Assembly (NCBI GenBank): GCA_024636315.1
Contig: JAGXHJ010000036.1
Location: 23,885-87,884 of the forward strand
Direction: 5' to 3'
From: Methylophaga sp.
GTDB lineage: Bacteria > Pseudomonadota > Gammaproteobacteria > Nitrosococcales > Methylophagaceae
DNA: 64,000 nucleotides
Under the pieces are notes generated by a model, which worked only from the letters and a program-made list of their open reading frames with translations, was not told the origin of the DNA and did not search any database. A program made the position numbers and the translations under genes. Positions 17,373 through 26,553 of the stretch are shown here, in pieces; the stretch's first letter is position 1, and the number at the start of each line of letters is the position of its first letter.

Positions 17373-18710
17373 ATGAAAGTAATAAAATCAACAAAACTTA
17401 TAATGAGCGTAGCTTTGTGTATGAGCTCAGCTTCATTGTCAGCAACTACCTTAGAGCAAGCGGTTGATGCTACGATAAAAACTAATCCAGATGTGCTGGC
17501 AGCTAGCAATGAACGAAATGCTGTGGCAGAAGAGGTTAATCAAGCTAAGGCAGGGTACCTGCCTACAGTTGACCTAGCAATTGGAACTGGTTGGGAGTCT
17601 AGCGATAATCCTACTACTCGCTCGCAAGGCTCACACAAAGACGTGCATATGAATCGCGATGAAGCGAGCATAAATTTACGTCAAATGTTATTTGATGGCA
17701 TGGCAACTAAAAATGAAACCCGCCGACAAACTGCTCGAACGGACTCACGAGCTTACGGTGTATTTGGTGCCGCTGAAAACACCGGCTTAGAAGCCGTTGA
17801 TGCTTATTTAAATGTATTGCGTCAACAAAAACTAGTGGACTTGGCGACAACTAACCTTGAAGCCCATGAGCGTACACATGATCAAATTAGATTACGTAGC
17901 GAGCGTGGTGTAGGACGTGGCTCGGACATGGACCAAAGTAAAGGTCGTGTAGCATTAGCTAAAGCCAATCAAATTGCAGAGCAAAGTAATCTACGTGATG
18001 CAGAAACGACTTATTTACGGGTTATAGGATTAGCAAGTGAATCATTAAGCGAACCGCAATCACCGTTAAATCTAATTCCTGCCTCGCTAGAAGAAGCTAT
18101 TAGCCGAGGCCTAGATAATCACCCTACTTTAAAGTCTGCCCAAGCGGATGTTGAATCCGCAAATGCTCAACATGACACGGCTGTATCGCCTTTCTACCCG
18201 CGTGTTGATTTTGAATTAGGTGCAACAGCAAATAATGATCTTGACGGTGTTGACGGTCACAATAATGATGTTACCGCTATGTTTCGCTTACGCTACAATT
18301 TGTTAAATGGCGGTAAAGACAGTGCACGTCGCCAAGAAACTGGCTATCTAATCAACCAAGCTTCAGAAATTCGCAATAATACTCACCGCCAAGTCGAACA
18401 AAGTGTGCGATTGTCGTGGAATGCCTTACAAACAGTTACCAATCAAATGGAGTATTTTAAGCTACATGTTGATTCAAGTGTAAGTTCACGAGATGCTTAT
18501 CAACAACAATTTAGTCTTGGCCAACGTACTTTGTTAGATTTATTAGACTCTGAAAATGAAGTTTTCACAGCGCGTCAAGATTTAGTAAATGCGCAATACG
18601 ATCAATTGTTTGCGATGTACCGAATTCTAAATAGCATGGGCGGTTTGTTGCAAGGACTTGTTGTGGCATTGCCTGAGGCAGCTATGACGTTGACAAGTGC
18701 TGAACAATAA
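17373..18710 (+). CDS. TolC-family outer-membrane channel of the type I secretion system (LapE-like)
   Basis: A 445-residue protein with a signal peptide (MKVIKSTKLIMSVALCMSSASLSA), then the typical two-fold repeat of outer-membrane efflux proteins: 'TTLEQAVDATIKTNPDVLAASNERNAVAEEVNQAKAGYLPTVDLAIG' and, in the second half, 'SLEEAISRGLDNHPTLKSAQADVESANAQHDTAVSPFYPRVDFELGA'. The 'GQRTLLDLLDSENEVFTARQDLVNAQYD' motif near the C-terminus is characteristic of TolC. It completes the inner membrane-periplasm-outer membrane conduit with the two transport genes upstream. It ends just before a strong terminator. Confidence 0.94.
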   Translation: MKVIKSTKLIMSVALCMSSASLSATTLEQAVDATIKTNPDVLAASNERNAVAEEVNQAKAGYLPTVDLAIGTGWESSDNPTTRSQGSHKDVHMNRDEASINLRQMLFDGMATKNETRRQTARTDSRAYGVFGAAENTGLEAVDAYLNVLRQQKLVDLATTNLEAHERTHDQIRLRSERGVGRGSDMDQSKGRVALAKANQIAEQSNLRDAETTYLRVIGLASESLSEPQSPLNLIPASLEEAISRGLDNHPTLKSAQADVESANAQHDTAVSPFYPRVDFELGATANNDLDGVDGHNNDVTAMFRLRYNLLNGGKDSARRQETGYLINQASEIRNNTHRQVEQSVRLSWNALQTVTNQMEYFKLHVDSSVSSRDAYQQQFSLGQRTLLDLLDSENEVFTARQDLVNAQYDQLFAMYRILNSMGGLLQGLVVALPEAAMTLTSAEQ

Positions 18711-18730
18711 ATAATTTCCCAAAATATCTT

Positions 18731-18760
18731 AAAAAGCCACTATTTTTATAGTGGCTTTTT
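18731..18760 (+). terminator. Rho-independent terminator after the secretion operon
   Basis: AAAAAGCCACTAT-TTTT-ATAGTGGCTTTTT is a perfect 13-bp stem with a 4-nt loop and a T-run, 20 bp after the TolC-like stop codon. Confidence 0.93.
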
Positions 18761-18862
18761 TATGTCAGATAGTTGAAATCGTTTTATGTTACTTTTTAGT
18801 TTTACTAGGTCGTGATATCATGAAACGATTGCCCAATTAGAGGCGTTTTTAAAGAAGAATCT

Positions 18863-19378
18863 ATGAGTAAACAGTCATCATTTTCATACGAAGAGCTTTT
18901 GCAGTGCGGTCGCGGCGAAATGTTCGGCCCTGGCAATGCACAATTACCTACCCCGAATATGCTGATGATGGATCGTATTATTCATATTTCTAATGAGGGC
19001 GGAAAATACGGCAAAGGTGAAATTATTGCCGAATTAGACATTACCCCAGAATTGTGGTTTTTTGCATGTCATTTTCCTGGTGATCCTGTAATGCCCGGTT
19101 GCCTTGGTTTAGATGCAATGTGGCAATTGGTTGGATTTTTCTTAGGCTGGGATGGTAACCCTGGCCGTGGTCGAGCCTTAGGTTCAGGAGAAGTTAAATT
19201 CTCTGGACAAGTCGTACCAACAGCGAAAAAAGTGACGTATAAACTTGATTTAAAACGTGTTATTGCACGTAAATTAGTTTTAGCGATAGCGGATGGCTCT
19301 GTCTCTGTCGATGGCCGCGAAATATACACAGCAAAAGACCTAAAAGTAGGTTTATTTACTTCCACTGAAGATTTTTAG
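18863..19378 (+). CDS. fabA: 3-hydroxydecanoyl-ACP dehydratase/isomerase FabA
   Basis: A 171-residue enzyme that dehydrates 3-hydroxydecanoyl-ACP and isomerises trans-2- to cis-3-decenoyl-ACP. The catalytic His70 and Asp84 are in '[23 protein letters not shown]', at the same residue numbers as in E. coli FabA. The length is normal for the family. It is paired with fabB 9 bp downstream, which together mark the anaerobic unsaturated fatty-acid pathway used by gammaproteobacteria. Confidence 0.97.
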   Translation: MSKQSSFSYEELLQCGRGEMFGPGNAQLPTPNMLMMDRIIHISNEGGKYGKGEIIAELDITPELWFFACHFPGDPVMPGCLGLDAMWQLVGFFLGWDGNPGRGRALGSGEVKFSGQVVPTAKKVTYKLDLKRVIARKLVLAIADGSVSVDGREIYTAKDLKVGLFTSTEDF

Positions 19379-19387
19379 GAAATAGCA

Positions 19388-20605
19388 ATGAAACGTGTAG
19401 TAGTCACAGGTTTAGGTATTACATCTTGTTTGGGTTTAGATGCGGCAACCGTTACTGAATCATTACGTTTAGGGCGTTCAGGTATTCGATTTAAACAAGA
19501 ATATGCTGATATGGGGTTTCGTAGTCATGTTGCTGGTAGCGTTGATATCGACTTTAAAGAGTTTATCGACCGCAAAACATTGAGGTTTATGGGTGATGCA
19601 GCAGCGTACGCTTATATTTCGATGCGACAAGCCATTACTGATTCTGGTTTAACTGATGAGCAGGTGTCTAATCCACGTACTGGGCTCGTCATGGGGTCTG
19701 GTGGTGCATCATCATCCAATCAAGTTGAAGCCGCTGATATTTTGCGTGAAAAAGGTATTAAACGTGTTGGACCATATCGCGTAACGCAAGTTATGGGAAG
19801 TACAACATCTGCATGTTTAGCAACACCATTTAAAATTAAAGGTGTGAATTACTCAATGTCATCAGCATGTGCGACAAGTGCACATTGCATTGGTAATGCC
19901 ATGGAACAAATTCAAATGGGCAAGCAAGATATCGTTTTTGCTGGCGGTGCTGAAGAAGAGCATTGGACGATGAGTTCATTGTTTGACGCTATGGGCGCTT
20001 TATCAACCAAATATAACGACACACCTGAAAAGGCTTCTCGCGCTTATGATGCTGACCGTGATGGCTTTGTTATCGCGGGTGGTGGTGGTGTATTAGTATT
20101 AGAAGAATATGAACATGCTAAAGCACGTGGCGCAAAAATTTATGCTGAATTAACGGGTTATGCCGCGACATCAGATGGCTATGACATGGTTGCTCCTTCA
20201 GGTGAAGGTGCTGTGCGTTGTATGCAACTTGCAACTGCAACCGTAAAAGCACCCATTGATTACATAAATGCACATGGTACAAGTACACCAGTAGGTGATT
20301 TGGCCGAGCTAGGTGCTGTAAAAAAAGCCTTTGGTGACAATGTTCCTATAGTCGGTTCTACTAAGTCATTATCAGGACATTCATTAGGTGCCGCAGGTGT
20401 ACAAGAAGCAATTTATTGTTTATTGATGATGGAAAATGATTTTATTGCCGCATCAGCAAACATTGATAATCTTGATCCTCAAGCATCAGGCGTTCCTATT
20501 ATTCGTGAACGTAAAGACAATGCAGGCTTAAAAACCGTAATGTCGAATAGCTTTGGTTTTGGTGGTACTAACGCCAGTTTAGTATTTGAAAAAATCGTTG
20601 ATTAA
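19388..20605 (+). CDS. fabB: Beta-ketoacyl-ACP synthase I FabB
   Basis: A 405-residue condensing enzyme. The active-site Cys is in '[16 protein letters not shown]' and the two His residues are in '[14 protein letters not shown]' and '[17 protein letters not shown]'. The C-terminal glycine-rich '[18 protein letters not shown]' is also present. FabB extends the cis-3-decenoyl-ACP made by FabA. The GGAAATAGC ribosome-binding region overlaps the end of fabA, and a strong terminator follows. Confidence 0.97.
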   Translation: MKRVVVTGLGITSCLGLDAATVTESLRLGRSGIRFKQEYADMGFRSHVAGSVDIDFKEFIDRKTLRFMGDAAAYAYISMRQAITDSGLTDEQVSNPRTGLVMGSGGASSSNQVEAADILREKGIKRVGPYRVTQVMGSTTSACLATPFKIKGVNYSMSSACATSAHCIGNAMEQIQMGKQDIVFAGGAEEEHWTMSSLFDAMGALSTKYNDTPEKASRAYDADRDGFVIAGGGGVLVLEEYEHAKARGAKIYAELTGYAATSDGYDMVAPSGEGAVRCMQLATATVKAPIDYINAHGTSTPVGDLAELGAVKKAFGDNVPIVGSTKSLSGHSLGAAGVQEAIYCLLMMENDFIAASANIDNLDPQASGVPIIRERKDNAGLKTVMSNSFGFGGTNASLVFEKIVD

Positions 20606-20650
20606 GTTGATTAACTGATTCGTTAATTCATCTTTCAGTTACATACAATT

Positions 20651-20680
20651 AAAAAGGCCACCTAACAAGGTGGCCTTTTT
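20651..20680. terminator. Rho-independent terminator after fabB
   Basis: AAAAAGGCCACCT-AACA-AGGTGGCCTTTTT is a perfect 13-bp stem with a 4-nt loop. The A-run/T-run symmetry means it can serve both fabB and the convergent small minus-strand gene. Confidence 0.93.
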
Positions 20681-20702
20681 ATTTAATCAATTACGTGTTT
20701 AT

Positions 20703-20876
20703 TTAAATAAGATCTTCATCAGTGACAGGGCCACGTTTGCCAGAAAGTGATTCTTGAATCAGGCCAATTAGTTTAGCTTTCTTCTCTGGATCATCCAAAT
20801 GTTTTGAGCTAAAAGTAATGCCAAATTTACTCGCATATTGTTGAACTATCATCACTAAAACAGTTTCATCTTCCAC
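20703..20876 (-). CDS. Unlisted 57-aa small protein
   Basis: The ORF track misses this because it is shorter than 60 codons. The minus strand from a GTG at 20876 to a TAA at 20703 reads VEDETVLVMIVQQYASKFGI..., ending 'ESLSGKRGPVTDEDLI'. An in-frame TAG directly precedes the GTG, which fixes the start, and GGGGAT sits about 9 nt upstream as a ribosome-binding site. The helical middle ('HLDDPEKKAKLIGLIQESL') and the ordered C-terminus look protein-like rather than random. The gene fills an otherwise empty gap and ends at the fabB terminator. I do not recognise its function; it appears to be a cytoplasmic acidic protein. Confidence 0.7.
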   Translation of the reverse strand: MEDETVLVMIVQQYASKFGITFSSKHLDDPEKKAKLIGLIQESLSGKRGPVTDEDLI

Positions 20877-20942
20877 CTAAATATCCCCAATTGTCATAAA
20901 ATGACACCATTATAAACATACGACACAATAAATTATCATTCA

Positions 20943-21707
20943 ATGAAATTATATTATCAAACCATCGGTACAGGTCAGCCCCTAGTTATCCTGCATGGCT
21001 TGTTCGGTTCCTCAGATAATTGGCGGGCCGTGGCCAAACAATTAGCTACGCAGGCGCAGGTAATAACGGTTGATTTACGCAATCACGGTCATTCACCTCA
21101 TAGCTCAGAACAAACTTATGCTTTGATGGTTGAAGATTTGGCCGAATTATTTGAGCGATTAAAGTTAGATAAGGTCGATATCATTGGCCATTCGATGGGG
21201 GGGAAAGTCGCGATGGCTTTTAGTCAGCGTTATCCACAATGGCTACGTAGACTAGTTGTGGTGGATATTGCTCCGAGACAATATGATGATGAACATAGTG
21301 CTATTTTTAGAGCTTTATTAGCTTTAGACTTATCCTTATACACGAGTCGTAATGAGGTTGATGATGCATTAAAAATTGCATTGCCCAATAAAACGGTACG
21401 GCAATTTTTATTAATGAATCTCGCCATAAACGGCGAACAACTGAGCTGGCGAAACAATTTACAGGCTTTGTATGATAATTATTCTCAACTACTGGTAACC
21501 GTTTGTGAAGATGAAACAATAATGATTCCAAGTTGTTTTATTCGTGGTGGTCAATCAGATTATGTCGGGGATGAGGATGAGGATTTAATTAGAACCTGCT
21601 TTCCATATGCAGAACTAGCAACCATTGAACAAGCAGGTCATTGGGTACATGCTGAAGCGCCACAACAATTTTTGACTAAAATAACTGAGTTTCTTGATTA
21701 TGATTAA
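20943..21707 (+). CDS. Alpha/beta-fold hydrolase (YbfF-like esterase)
   Basis: A 254-residue alpha/beta hydrolase. The oxyanion-hole region is 'LVILHGLFGSSDNWRAVAKQLA', followed by 'VDLRNHGHSPHS', the nucleophile Ser84 in 'DIIGHSMGGKVAMAF', and the catalytic His in 'IEQAGHWVHAEAPQQFL'. The whole pattern is close to E. coli YbfF, an acyl-CoA/ester thioesterase of uncertain physiological role. The next gene starts within its last codons (ATGATTAAA overlapping the TAA), which implies co-translation. Confidence 0.9.
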   Translation: MKLYYQTIGTGQPLVILHGLFGSSDNWRAVAKQLATQAQVITVDLRNHGHSPHSSEQTYALMVEDLAELFERLKLDKVDIIGHSMGGKVAMAFSQRYPQWLRRLVVVDIAPRQYDDEHSAIFRALLALDLSLYTSRNEVDDALKIALPNKTVRQFLLMNLAINGEQLSWRNNLQALYDNYSQLLVTVCEDETIMIPSCFIRGGQSDYVGDEDEDLIRTCFPYAELATIEQAGHWVHAEAPQQFLTKITEFLDYD

Positions 21708-22050
21708 ACCGGAAATATTAGAAAGACTTATTGCATTTCGACGTGAGCGCGATTGGGAACAGTTTCATAACCCCAAAGATTTAGCCATTTCATTGTCTAT
21801 CGAAGCTTCTGAATTATTAGAATGGTTTCAATGGAAAACTAATGATGAAATTAACAGCCAACTCAAGTCCGAAAAACGACAAGCACTGGAAGACGAACTA
21901 GCTGATGTAACAGCATATTTAGCTTATCTCTGTCATGATCTTGGCGTCGATATCAATAAAGCCTTGGCGACTAAAATAGACAAAAATGCGGCAAAATATC
22001 CTGTTGCTCAAGTCAAAGGCCGGGCAGATAAATATACAGAATATTCATGA
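21700..22050 (+). CDS. MazG-like nucleotide pyrophosphohydrolase
   Basis: A 116-residue protein; I take the ATG at 21700, while the track uses a TTG two codons earlier. It carries the all-alpha NTP pyrophosphohydrolase metal-binding pattern: 'LSIEASELLEWFQWK' (E-x-x-E) and 'LEDELADVTAYLAYLCHDLGVD' (E-x-x-D). It ends 'NAAKYPVAQVKGRADKYTEY', typical of the small MazG-like/MazG-related family. These enzymes hydrolyse non-canonical or excess NTPs. The start overlaps the upstream hydrolase gene by 8 nt. Confidence 0.9.
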   Translation: MIKPEILERLIAFRRERDWEQFHNPKDLAISLSIEASELLEWFQWKTNDEINSQLKSEKRQALEDELADVTAYLAYLCHDLGVDINKALATKIDKNAAKYPVAQVKGRADKYTEYS

Positions 22051-22110
22051 GTGCCAGCAATAATGCTACGATACGACAAAATTAAATATGTTTGAAGGTA
22101 GTAGTGATTT

Positions 22111-22968
22111 ATGAACGCCATTGTTTTTCTTATTCAATGCCCTGATCAAAAAGGTTTGGTCGCTGGCATAACCAGTTTTTTTGCCGAACGAGATTTTAAT
22201 ATTTTGCATTGCCAACAATATACCGACGTTCAAGATGGTCAGTATTTCATGCGGATAAAGTTGGAAGATGATGCACCGTCAGACCGAACATTATTAGAGC
22301 AAGAATTTACCGTGTTTGCTAAGCGCTTGGGGCTAACATGGTCAGTACGCTATTCTGATCAGCCTTACCGCGTTGCCTTGTTGGTAACAAGGGCGTCACA
22401 TTGTCCTTATGACTTGTTATTGCGAGAATTGGAAGGTGAATTGAAGTGTGAGATTCCACTGATAATCGCTAATCATAACGATCTTGCCAACATGGCAAAA
22501 CAATTTGATAAACCTTTTTATCATCTACCGATTACTAAAGACACCAAAGCGCAACAAGAATCTCAAATAAATGCCTTACTGGATGAATATAAAATTGATT
22601 TGATCGTGATGGCGCGCTACATGCAAATCCTCTCTGAACAGTTCGTCCAGCAACATGCGGGGAGTGTCATTAATATACATCATGGATTTCTACCTGCGTT
22701 TCAGGGGGCAAAACCCTATCATCAAGCTTATGATCGCGGCGTGAAAATAATTGGTGCGACATCTCATTATGCAACAGCAGACTTAGATGAAGGCCCAATA
22801 ATCGATCAAGGGGTCGAGCGCGTCATGCACGACAACAGTCCCGAAGACTTAGTGATGATAGGTAAAGATATCGAACGATTAGTATTAGCGCGTGCTGTTA
22901 AAGCCCATATTGAACATCGAATTATTATCTCCGGTCGTCGGACGATTGTCTTTTCTGAAGGTGCTTAG
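22111..22968 (+). CDS. purU: Formyltetrahydrofolate deformylase PurU
   Basis: A 285-residue enzyme that releases formate from 10-formyl-THF. The N-terminal ACT domain (~1-80) begins 'IVFLIQCPDQKGLVAGITSFFAERDFNILHCQQYTD'. The hydrolase domain (~85-285) has 'VALLVTRASHCPYDLL', the catalytic 'VINIHHGFLPAFQGAKPYHQAYDRGVKIIGATSHYATADLDEGPIIDQ' and the C-terminal 'NSPEDLVMIGKDIERLVLARAVKAH'. The Asn-His-Asp triad of the family is present. PurU balances one-carbon units, a role that would matter in a C1-using organism. Confidence 0.96.
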   Translation: MNAIVFLIQCPDQKGLVAGITSFFAERDFNILHCQQYTDVQDGQYFMRIKLEDDAPSDRTLLEQEFTVFAKRLGLTWSVRYSDQPYRVALLVTRASHCPYDLLLRELEGELKCEIPLIIANHNDLANMAKQFDKPFYHLPITKDTKAQQESQINALLDEYKIDLIVMARYMQILSEQFVQQHAGSVINIHHGFLPAFQGAKPYHQAYDRGVKIIGATSHYATADLDEGPIIDQGVERVMHDNSPEDLVMIGKDIERLVLARAVKAHIEHRIIISGRRTIVFSEGA

Positions 22969-23038
22969 TGCCTTCAACGAGCCGCTTATCAATAAGCATC
23001 AATATGTTTAATAAATTTTAGTGAACCGGAATCATGTT

Positions 23039-23902
23039 ATGAGTACAGAAGGGAATACCTTATCTAGCCAAGCGCAATTACTGGCTGAACCCTTAGAACA
23101 TTTAATTAATCGTGGTGGTGTAGAAGTACCTATGTTGCCTGAAGTGGCCAATAAGGCACTTTTATTGGCACAAAATTCAGATTCAGATGCTAGTGAAATG
23201 GCCTAACTCATTCAAAGTGATCAATCATTAGCCGGTCATGTTATGCGGATTGCTAATTCAGCAGCTTATACACCGATGTCTAATTTAGTCTCATTACAAC
23301 AAGCCATTGCACGCCTTGGAATGGGTGTTATTAGTGAAATTGCATTAACAGCGGCTATCGGTGCCAAGATGTTTAATACACCTGGCTATGAAACACATAT
23401 TGCTAGTGTCTGGCGTCATGCTTTGGCAACATCACTATGGGCAAAAGAAGTGGCACGACATTGTCGAAGTAATGTCGAGGTGGCTTTTCTAGCTGGTCTA
23501 CTTCATTCCATAGGCCGACCTGCTATATTGCAGACAATTATTGAATTGGCTAAAAAAGAGCAAGTAGTTCTAACTGCAGAAGATATCCATCAACTGGAAA
23601 ATACATATTGTCATCGACTTAGTGTGGCGGTTGTTAATTTATGGAAAATGCCGACGTTAGTGGTTGAAGCGGTCAGTTCTTATACTGATTACAATAACGC
23701 TTTAACGACAAGTGCACAGACCGCACAGCTTACTGTTGGTGCTAGATTTGCCACTCATATGTTGACGCCAGAAAAATTAGATAAAGAAACCTTATTTGTA
23801 CTACCCGCCCTTACGACATTGAATCTCTATCAGGATGAGGTGGAAAGTTTATTAAAACAGACGGATACCATTAAAACCCGTTTAGAGGGGTTATCATCAT
23901 GA
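23039..23902 (+). pseudogene. HDOD-domain protein interrupted by an in-frame stop codon
   Basis: Two ORFs in the track (23021-23206 and 23243-23902) are one gene in the same frame, split by a TAA at 23204. Reading through gives '..SDASEMA*LIQSDQSLAGHVMRIANSAAYTPMSNLVSLQQAIARLG', a continuous HDOD signature (compare 'LIQxDQSLAGHVLRxANSA' in intact relatives). A C-to-T change of CAA to TAA explains it most simply. The ribosome-binding site and ATG at 23039 and the reading frame downstream are otherwise intact to the stop that overlaps sthA (ATGA). Either the gene has recently been inactivated, this is a sequence error, or a shorter product starts at the ATG at 23243. Confidence 0.75.
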
Positions 23903-25293
23903 GTGATGCAGAGTTTGATTACGATGTGCTTGTTATTGGTAGTGGTCCAGCCGGTCAAAAATCTGCAATTCAAGCAGCTAAAGCCGACCAGCGTGTTGCT
24001 ATTGTTGAACTTGATAGTTTATTTGGTGGTGCATGTGTTCATCGCGGCACGATTCCATCAAAAACACTGCGTGAGAATGCGCTTCGTGTAAAAAATATGC
24101 GCCAAAATGCTGCTCTAGCTGATTTTAAGCTGGGTGAAGATACCGAGATGGTGACTTTGATCGATCGTCTGGACGAAGTGCTTAAATCCCATGATAAGTA
24201 CATGCGCAAGCAAATGGATCGTAATAAAGTTGAACGGATTCATGGCCGTGCTAGTTTTATTGATAATCAAACAATTAGAATTACTAAGGTCGGTGGTGAC
24301 ACGAGTGATGTGCGTTCGAAGACAATTATTATCGCCGCTGGCTCTTATCCGCGTACGCCAGATAATATTCCTATCGATCACGAGCATATCTTTGACAGTG
24401 ATTCAATCTTGTCTATGTTGTACTTACCATCGAGCCTCACTGTATTAGGTGGCGGTGTCATTGCCAGTGAATATGCCACCATCTTTCAGGCTTTAGGCGT
24501 TAAAGTCACCATGATTGATCGTTACCCAACCCCGTTGGGTTTTTTAGATAGTGATATGACGGATATTTTTGCCAAAGCCTTTACCAATATGGGTGGTACA
24601 TGGATGGGTAGCCAAAATGTCGAAAAGGTCTATTGGGATGGTATAAGTGAGGTCGTTACTGAGTGTGCTGATGGCACGGTAATCCGTAGTCAGAAATTAT
24701 TATGTGCGGCAGGTCGTCTTGCCAATGTTAAAGGCTTACAGCTTGAAAATGCTGGTTTGGCACTAAATGACAAGGGCTTAATCAGTGTTGATGAAAACCT
24801 TCGGACTATTGTTGCTAATATTTATGCTGCTGGTGACGTGATTGGCCCACCTTCATTGGCTTCAGCATCGATGGAGCAAGGGCGTCGTGCCTCGTGTAAT
24901 GCATTGGGAATAAATACCGGCACGATGGGTCAGCTTATTCCTGCCGGTATTTATTCTATCCCTGAGTTGTCCTCAGTAGGCTTGACTGAAAAACAAGCGC
25001 GAGAACAATATGGCGATGTAATTGTGGGGATAGCCTCGTTTGCAGAAGTTGCTCGCGGCCAGATCTCAGGTAATACTGAAGGAATGTTAAAAATTGTTGC
25101 TGATCCACAAGGTAAAAAAATCCTTGGCGTGATGCTAGTGGGCGAGGGCGCAACCGAAGTAGTCCACATTGGTCATATGGCGATGTTATGTGATGCTGAT
25201 GTTGATATCTTTGTCGAAAGCACTTTTAACTTCCCGACCTTGGCAGAAGCATACCGTATCGCGGCTTTAGAAATTTTAGCAAAACGACCCTAG
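23899..25293 (+). CDS. sthA: Soluble pyridine nucleotide transhydrogenase SthA
   Basis: A 464-residue FAD-dependent enzyme that moves reducing equivalents between NADPH and NAD+. The FAD-binding motif is 'DVLVIGSGPAGQKSAIQAAK', the active-site region is 'GGACVHRGTIPSKTLRE' (SthA-type, with the second redox Cys of dihydrolipoamide dehydrogenases replaced), and NAD binding is at 'LTVLGGGVIASEYATIFQALGVKVTMID'. The C-terminal dimer domain includes 'FNFPTLAEAYRIAALE'. The ATG overlaps the stop of the HDOD gene, so the two are transcriptionally linked. Confidence 0.95.
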   Translation: MSDAEFDYDVLVIGSGPAGQKSAIQAAKADQRVAIVELDSLFGGACVHRGTIPSKTLRENALRVKNMRQNAALADFKLGEDTEMVTLIDRLDEVLKSHDKYMRKQMDRNKVERIHGRASFIDNQTIRITKVGGDTSDVRSKTIIIAAGSYPRTPDNIPIDHEHIFDSDSILSMLYLPSSLTVLGGGVIASEYATIFQALGVKVTMIDRYPTPLGFLDSDMTDIFAKAFTNMGGTWMGSQNVEKVYWDGISEVVTECADGTVIRSQKLLCAAGRLANVKGLQLENAGLALNDKGLISVDENLRTIVANIYAAGDVIGPPSLASASMEQGRRASCNALGINTGTMGQLIPAGIYSIPELSSVGLTEKQAREQYGDVIVGIASFAEVARGQISGNTEGMLKIVADPQGKKILGVMLVGEGATEVVHIGHMAMLCDADVDIFVESTFNFPTLAEAYRIAALEILAKRP

Positions 25294-25319
25294 TAATACG
25301 TTAGGAGTAAAAAGTAATA

Positions 25320-26078
25320 ATGAAAACAATTATGATTACTGGTGCAACATCTGGTTTTGGTGAGGCCACGGCTAGATTATTTGCAAGTTATGGCTGGAAA
25401 TTGATTCTTACAGGCCGCCGCCAGCAACGATTGGCGGCGCTACAGTTAGAATTAGGAGGGCCTAAACAAGTACATATTTGTTGTTTCGATATTACGGATC
25501 GTAATGCAGTAGAACATGCATTTGAGACTTTACCTGACTCATTTTCCAATATTGACGTTTTACTGAATAACGCAGGGCTTGCTCTCGGCTTAGATCCCGC
25601 GGATAAGACTGATCTTGATGATTGGGAGAAAATGGTTGATACCAATATTAAAGGTTTAATGTATTGCACTAGAACAGTGTTGCCAAAGATGAAGCAACAA
25701 GGAAGTGGCTATATTATTAACATCGGTTCCGTTGCGGGTAATTGGCCCTATCCAGGGGGCAATGTTTATTGTGCGAGTAAAGCTTTTGTAAGGCAGTTTT
25801 CATTGGCTATCCGTGCTGATCTATTGGGTACGGGAATTAGGGTTACTAATATCGAACCAGGCAATGCTGAAACTGAATTTTCGATGGTACGTTTTAAAAA
25901 TGATGAACAACGCGCTGAAGGTGTTTATCAACAAACGGTCGCATTAACGGCTCAAGATATCGCTGATACAGTATTTTGGTTAGCAAGTACGCCAGCCCAT
26001 GTTAATGTCACTACGATGGAAATAATGCCCACCGAGCAAGCAACTGGGCCATTGGCTATTTATCGCAAAGAAAAATAA
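25320..26078 (+). CDS. NADP-dependent SDR oxidoreductase (YdfG-like)
   Basis: A 252-residue classical short-chain dehydrogenase. The Rossmann glycine motif is 'MITGATSGFGEATARLF', the NNAG motif is 'LLNNAGLALG', and the catalytic Ser-Tyr-Lys set sits in 'INIGSVAGNWPYPGGNVYCASKAFVRQFS'. The 'NIEPGNAETEFSMVRF' stretch and 'YQQTVALTAQDIADTVFWLASTPAHVN' strongly resemble YdfG, an NADP-dependent 3-hydroxy acid/serine dehydrogenase. Substrate specificity cannot be read directly. A ribosome-binding site (TTAGGAG) precedes the ATG, and the gene ends just before a terminator. Confidence 0.92.
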   Translation: MKTIMITGATSGFGEATARLFASYGWKLILTGRRQQRLAALQLELGGPKQVHICCFDITDRNAVEHAFETLPDSFSNIDVLLNNAGLALGLDPADKTDLDDWEKMVDTNIKGLMYCTRTVLPKMKQQGSGYIINIGSVAGNWPYPGGNVYCASKAFVRQFSLAIRADLLGTGIRVTNIEPGNAETEFSMVRFKNDEQRAEGVYQQTVALTAQDIADTVFWLASTPAHVNVTTMEIMPTEQATGPLAIYRKEK

Positions 26079-26086
26079 AGACAAAT

Positions 26087-26113
26087 AAAAAACGCGCTTA
26101 AAGCGCGTTTTTT
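26087..26113. terminator. Rho-independent terminator
   Basis: AAAAAACGCGCTT-A-AAGCGCGTTTTTT is a perfect 13-bp stem with a minimal loop between the converging SDR and DUF4870-like genes. It can act on both strands. Confidence 0.9.
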
Positions 26114-26138
26114 ATGTCAGTAAATATGGCGTAACGAG

Positions 26139-26483
26139 TTAAGAGAAAAACCAACTGGTTGGGTTTGGTTGAGCTTGTCCGGCATCTAAATACTTCATGC
26201 CTTTAACACAGCGAATGACCACCCAAATCACAGCAAAAAAAATGACTAAGTAGCCAATGAAGATCATGGTTAATAAGGCACCGATAAAGAAGTATAAAAA
26301 GCCAATCCAAAATGTACGAATTTGAAACTGATAATGTGTTTGTAACCATTCTGGAGCATCAGCTTTATTTATATAAGCCATTACAACAGCAATTAAGCCA
26401 AGAAAAGGGATGAGGATATTGGCTAAAAACAAAATATAAATTAGTTTCGAAGTAGTTTGAGTATTTTCTGAAGCTTCAACCAT
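26139..26483 (-). CDS. DUF4870-like small membrane protein
   Basis: A 114-residue protein with three hydrophobic segments: 'LIYILFLANILIPFLGLIAVVMAY', 'TFWIGFLYFFIGALLTMIFIG' and 'YLVIFFAVIWVVIRCVKGMKYLDAG'. The order 'NILIPFLGLIAVVMAYINKADAPEWLQTHYQFQIRTFWIG' matches the DUF4870/YvlD-like small membrane protein pattern found in many gammaproteobacteria. The function is unknown. It is a single gene preceded by AAGGAATAC, upstream of a ~70-bp gap to the TonB receptor gene. Confidence 0.8.
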   Translation of the reverse strand: MVEASENTQTTSKLIYILFLANILIPFLGLIAVVMAYINKADAPEWLQTHYQFQIRTFWIGFLYFFIGALLTMIFIGYLVIFFAVIWVVIRCVKGMKYLDAGQAQPNPTSWFFS

Positions 26484-26553
26484 GTTGTATTCCTTGAAGG
26501 TTAATAATTCACCAATAATTTAACAAATTTTAGCGTGTCATAACTAATATAAA

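Noticed and set aside
23899-25293. Dihydrolipoamide dehydrogenase instead of SthA
   Set aside because: The active-site region GGACVHRGTIPSK lacks the second redox Cys of Lpd and matches the SthA pattern.
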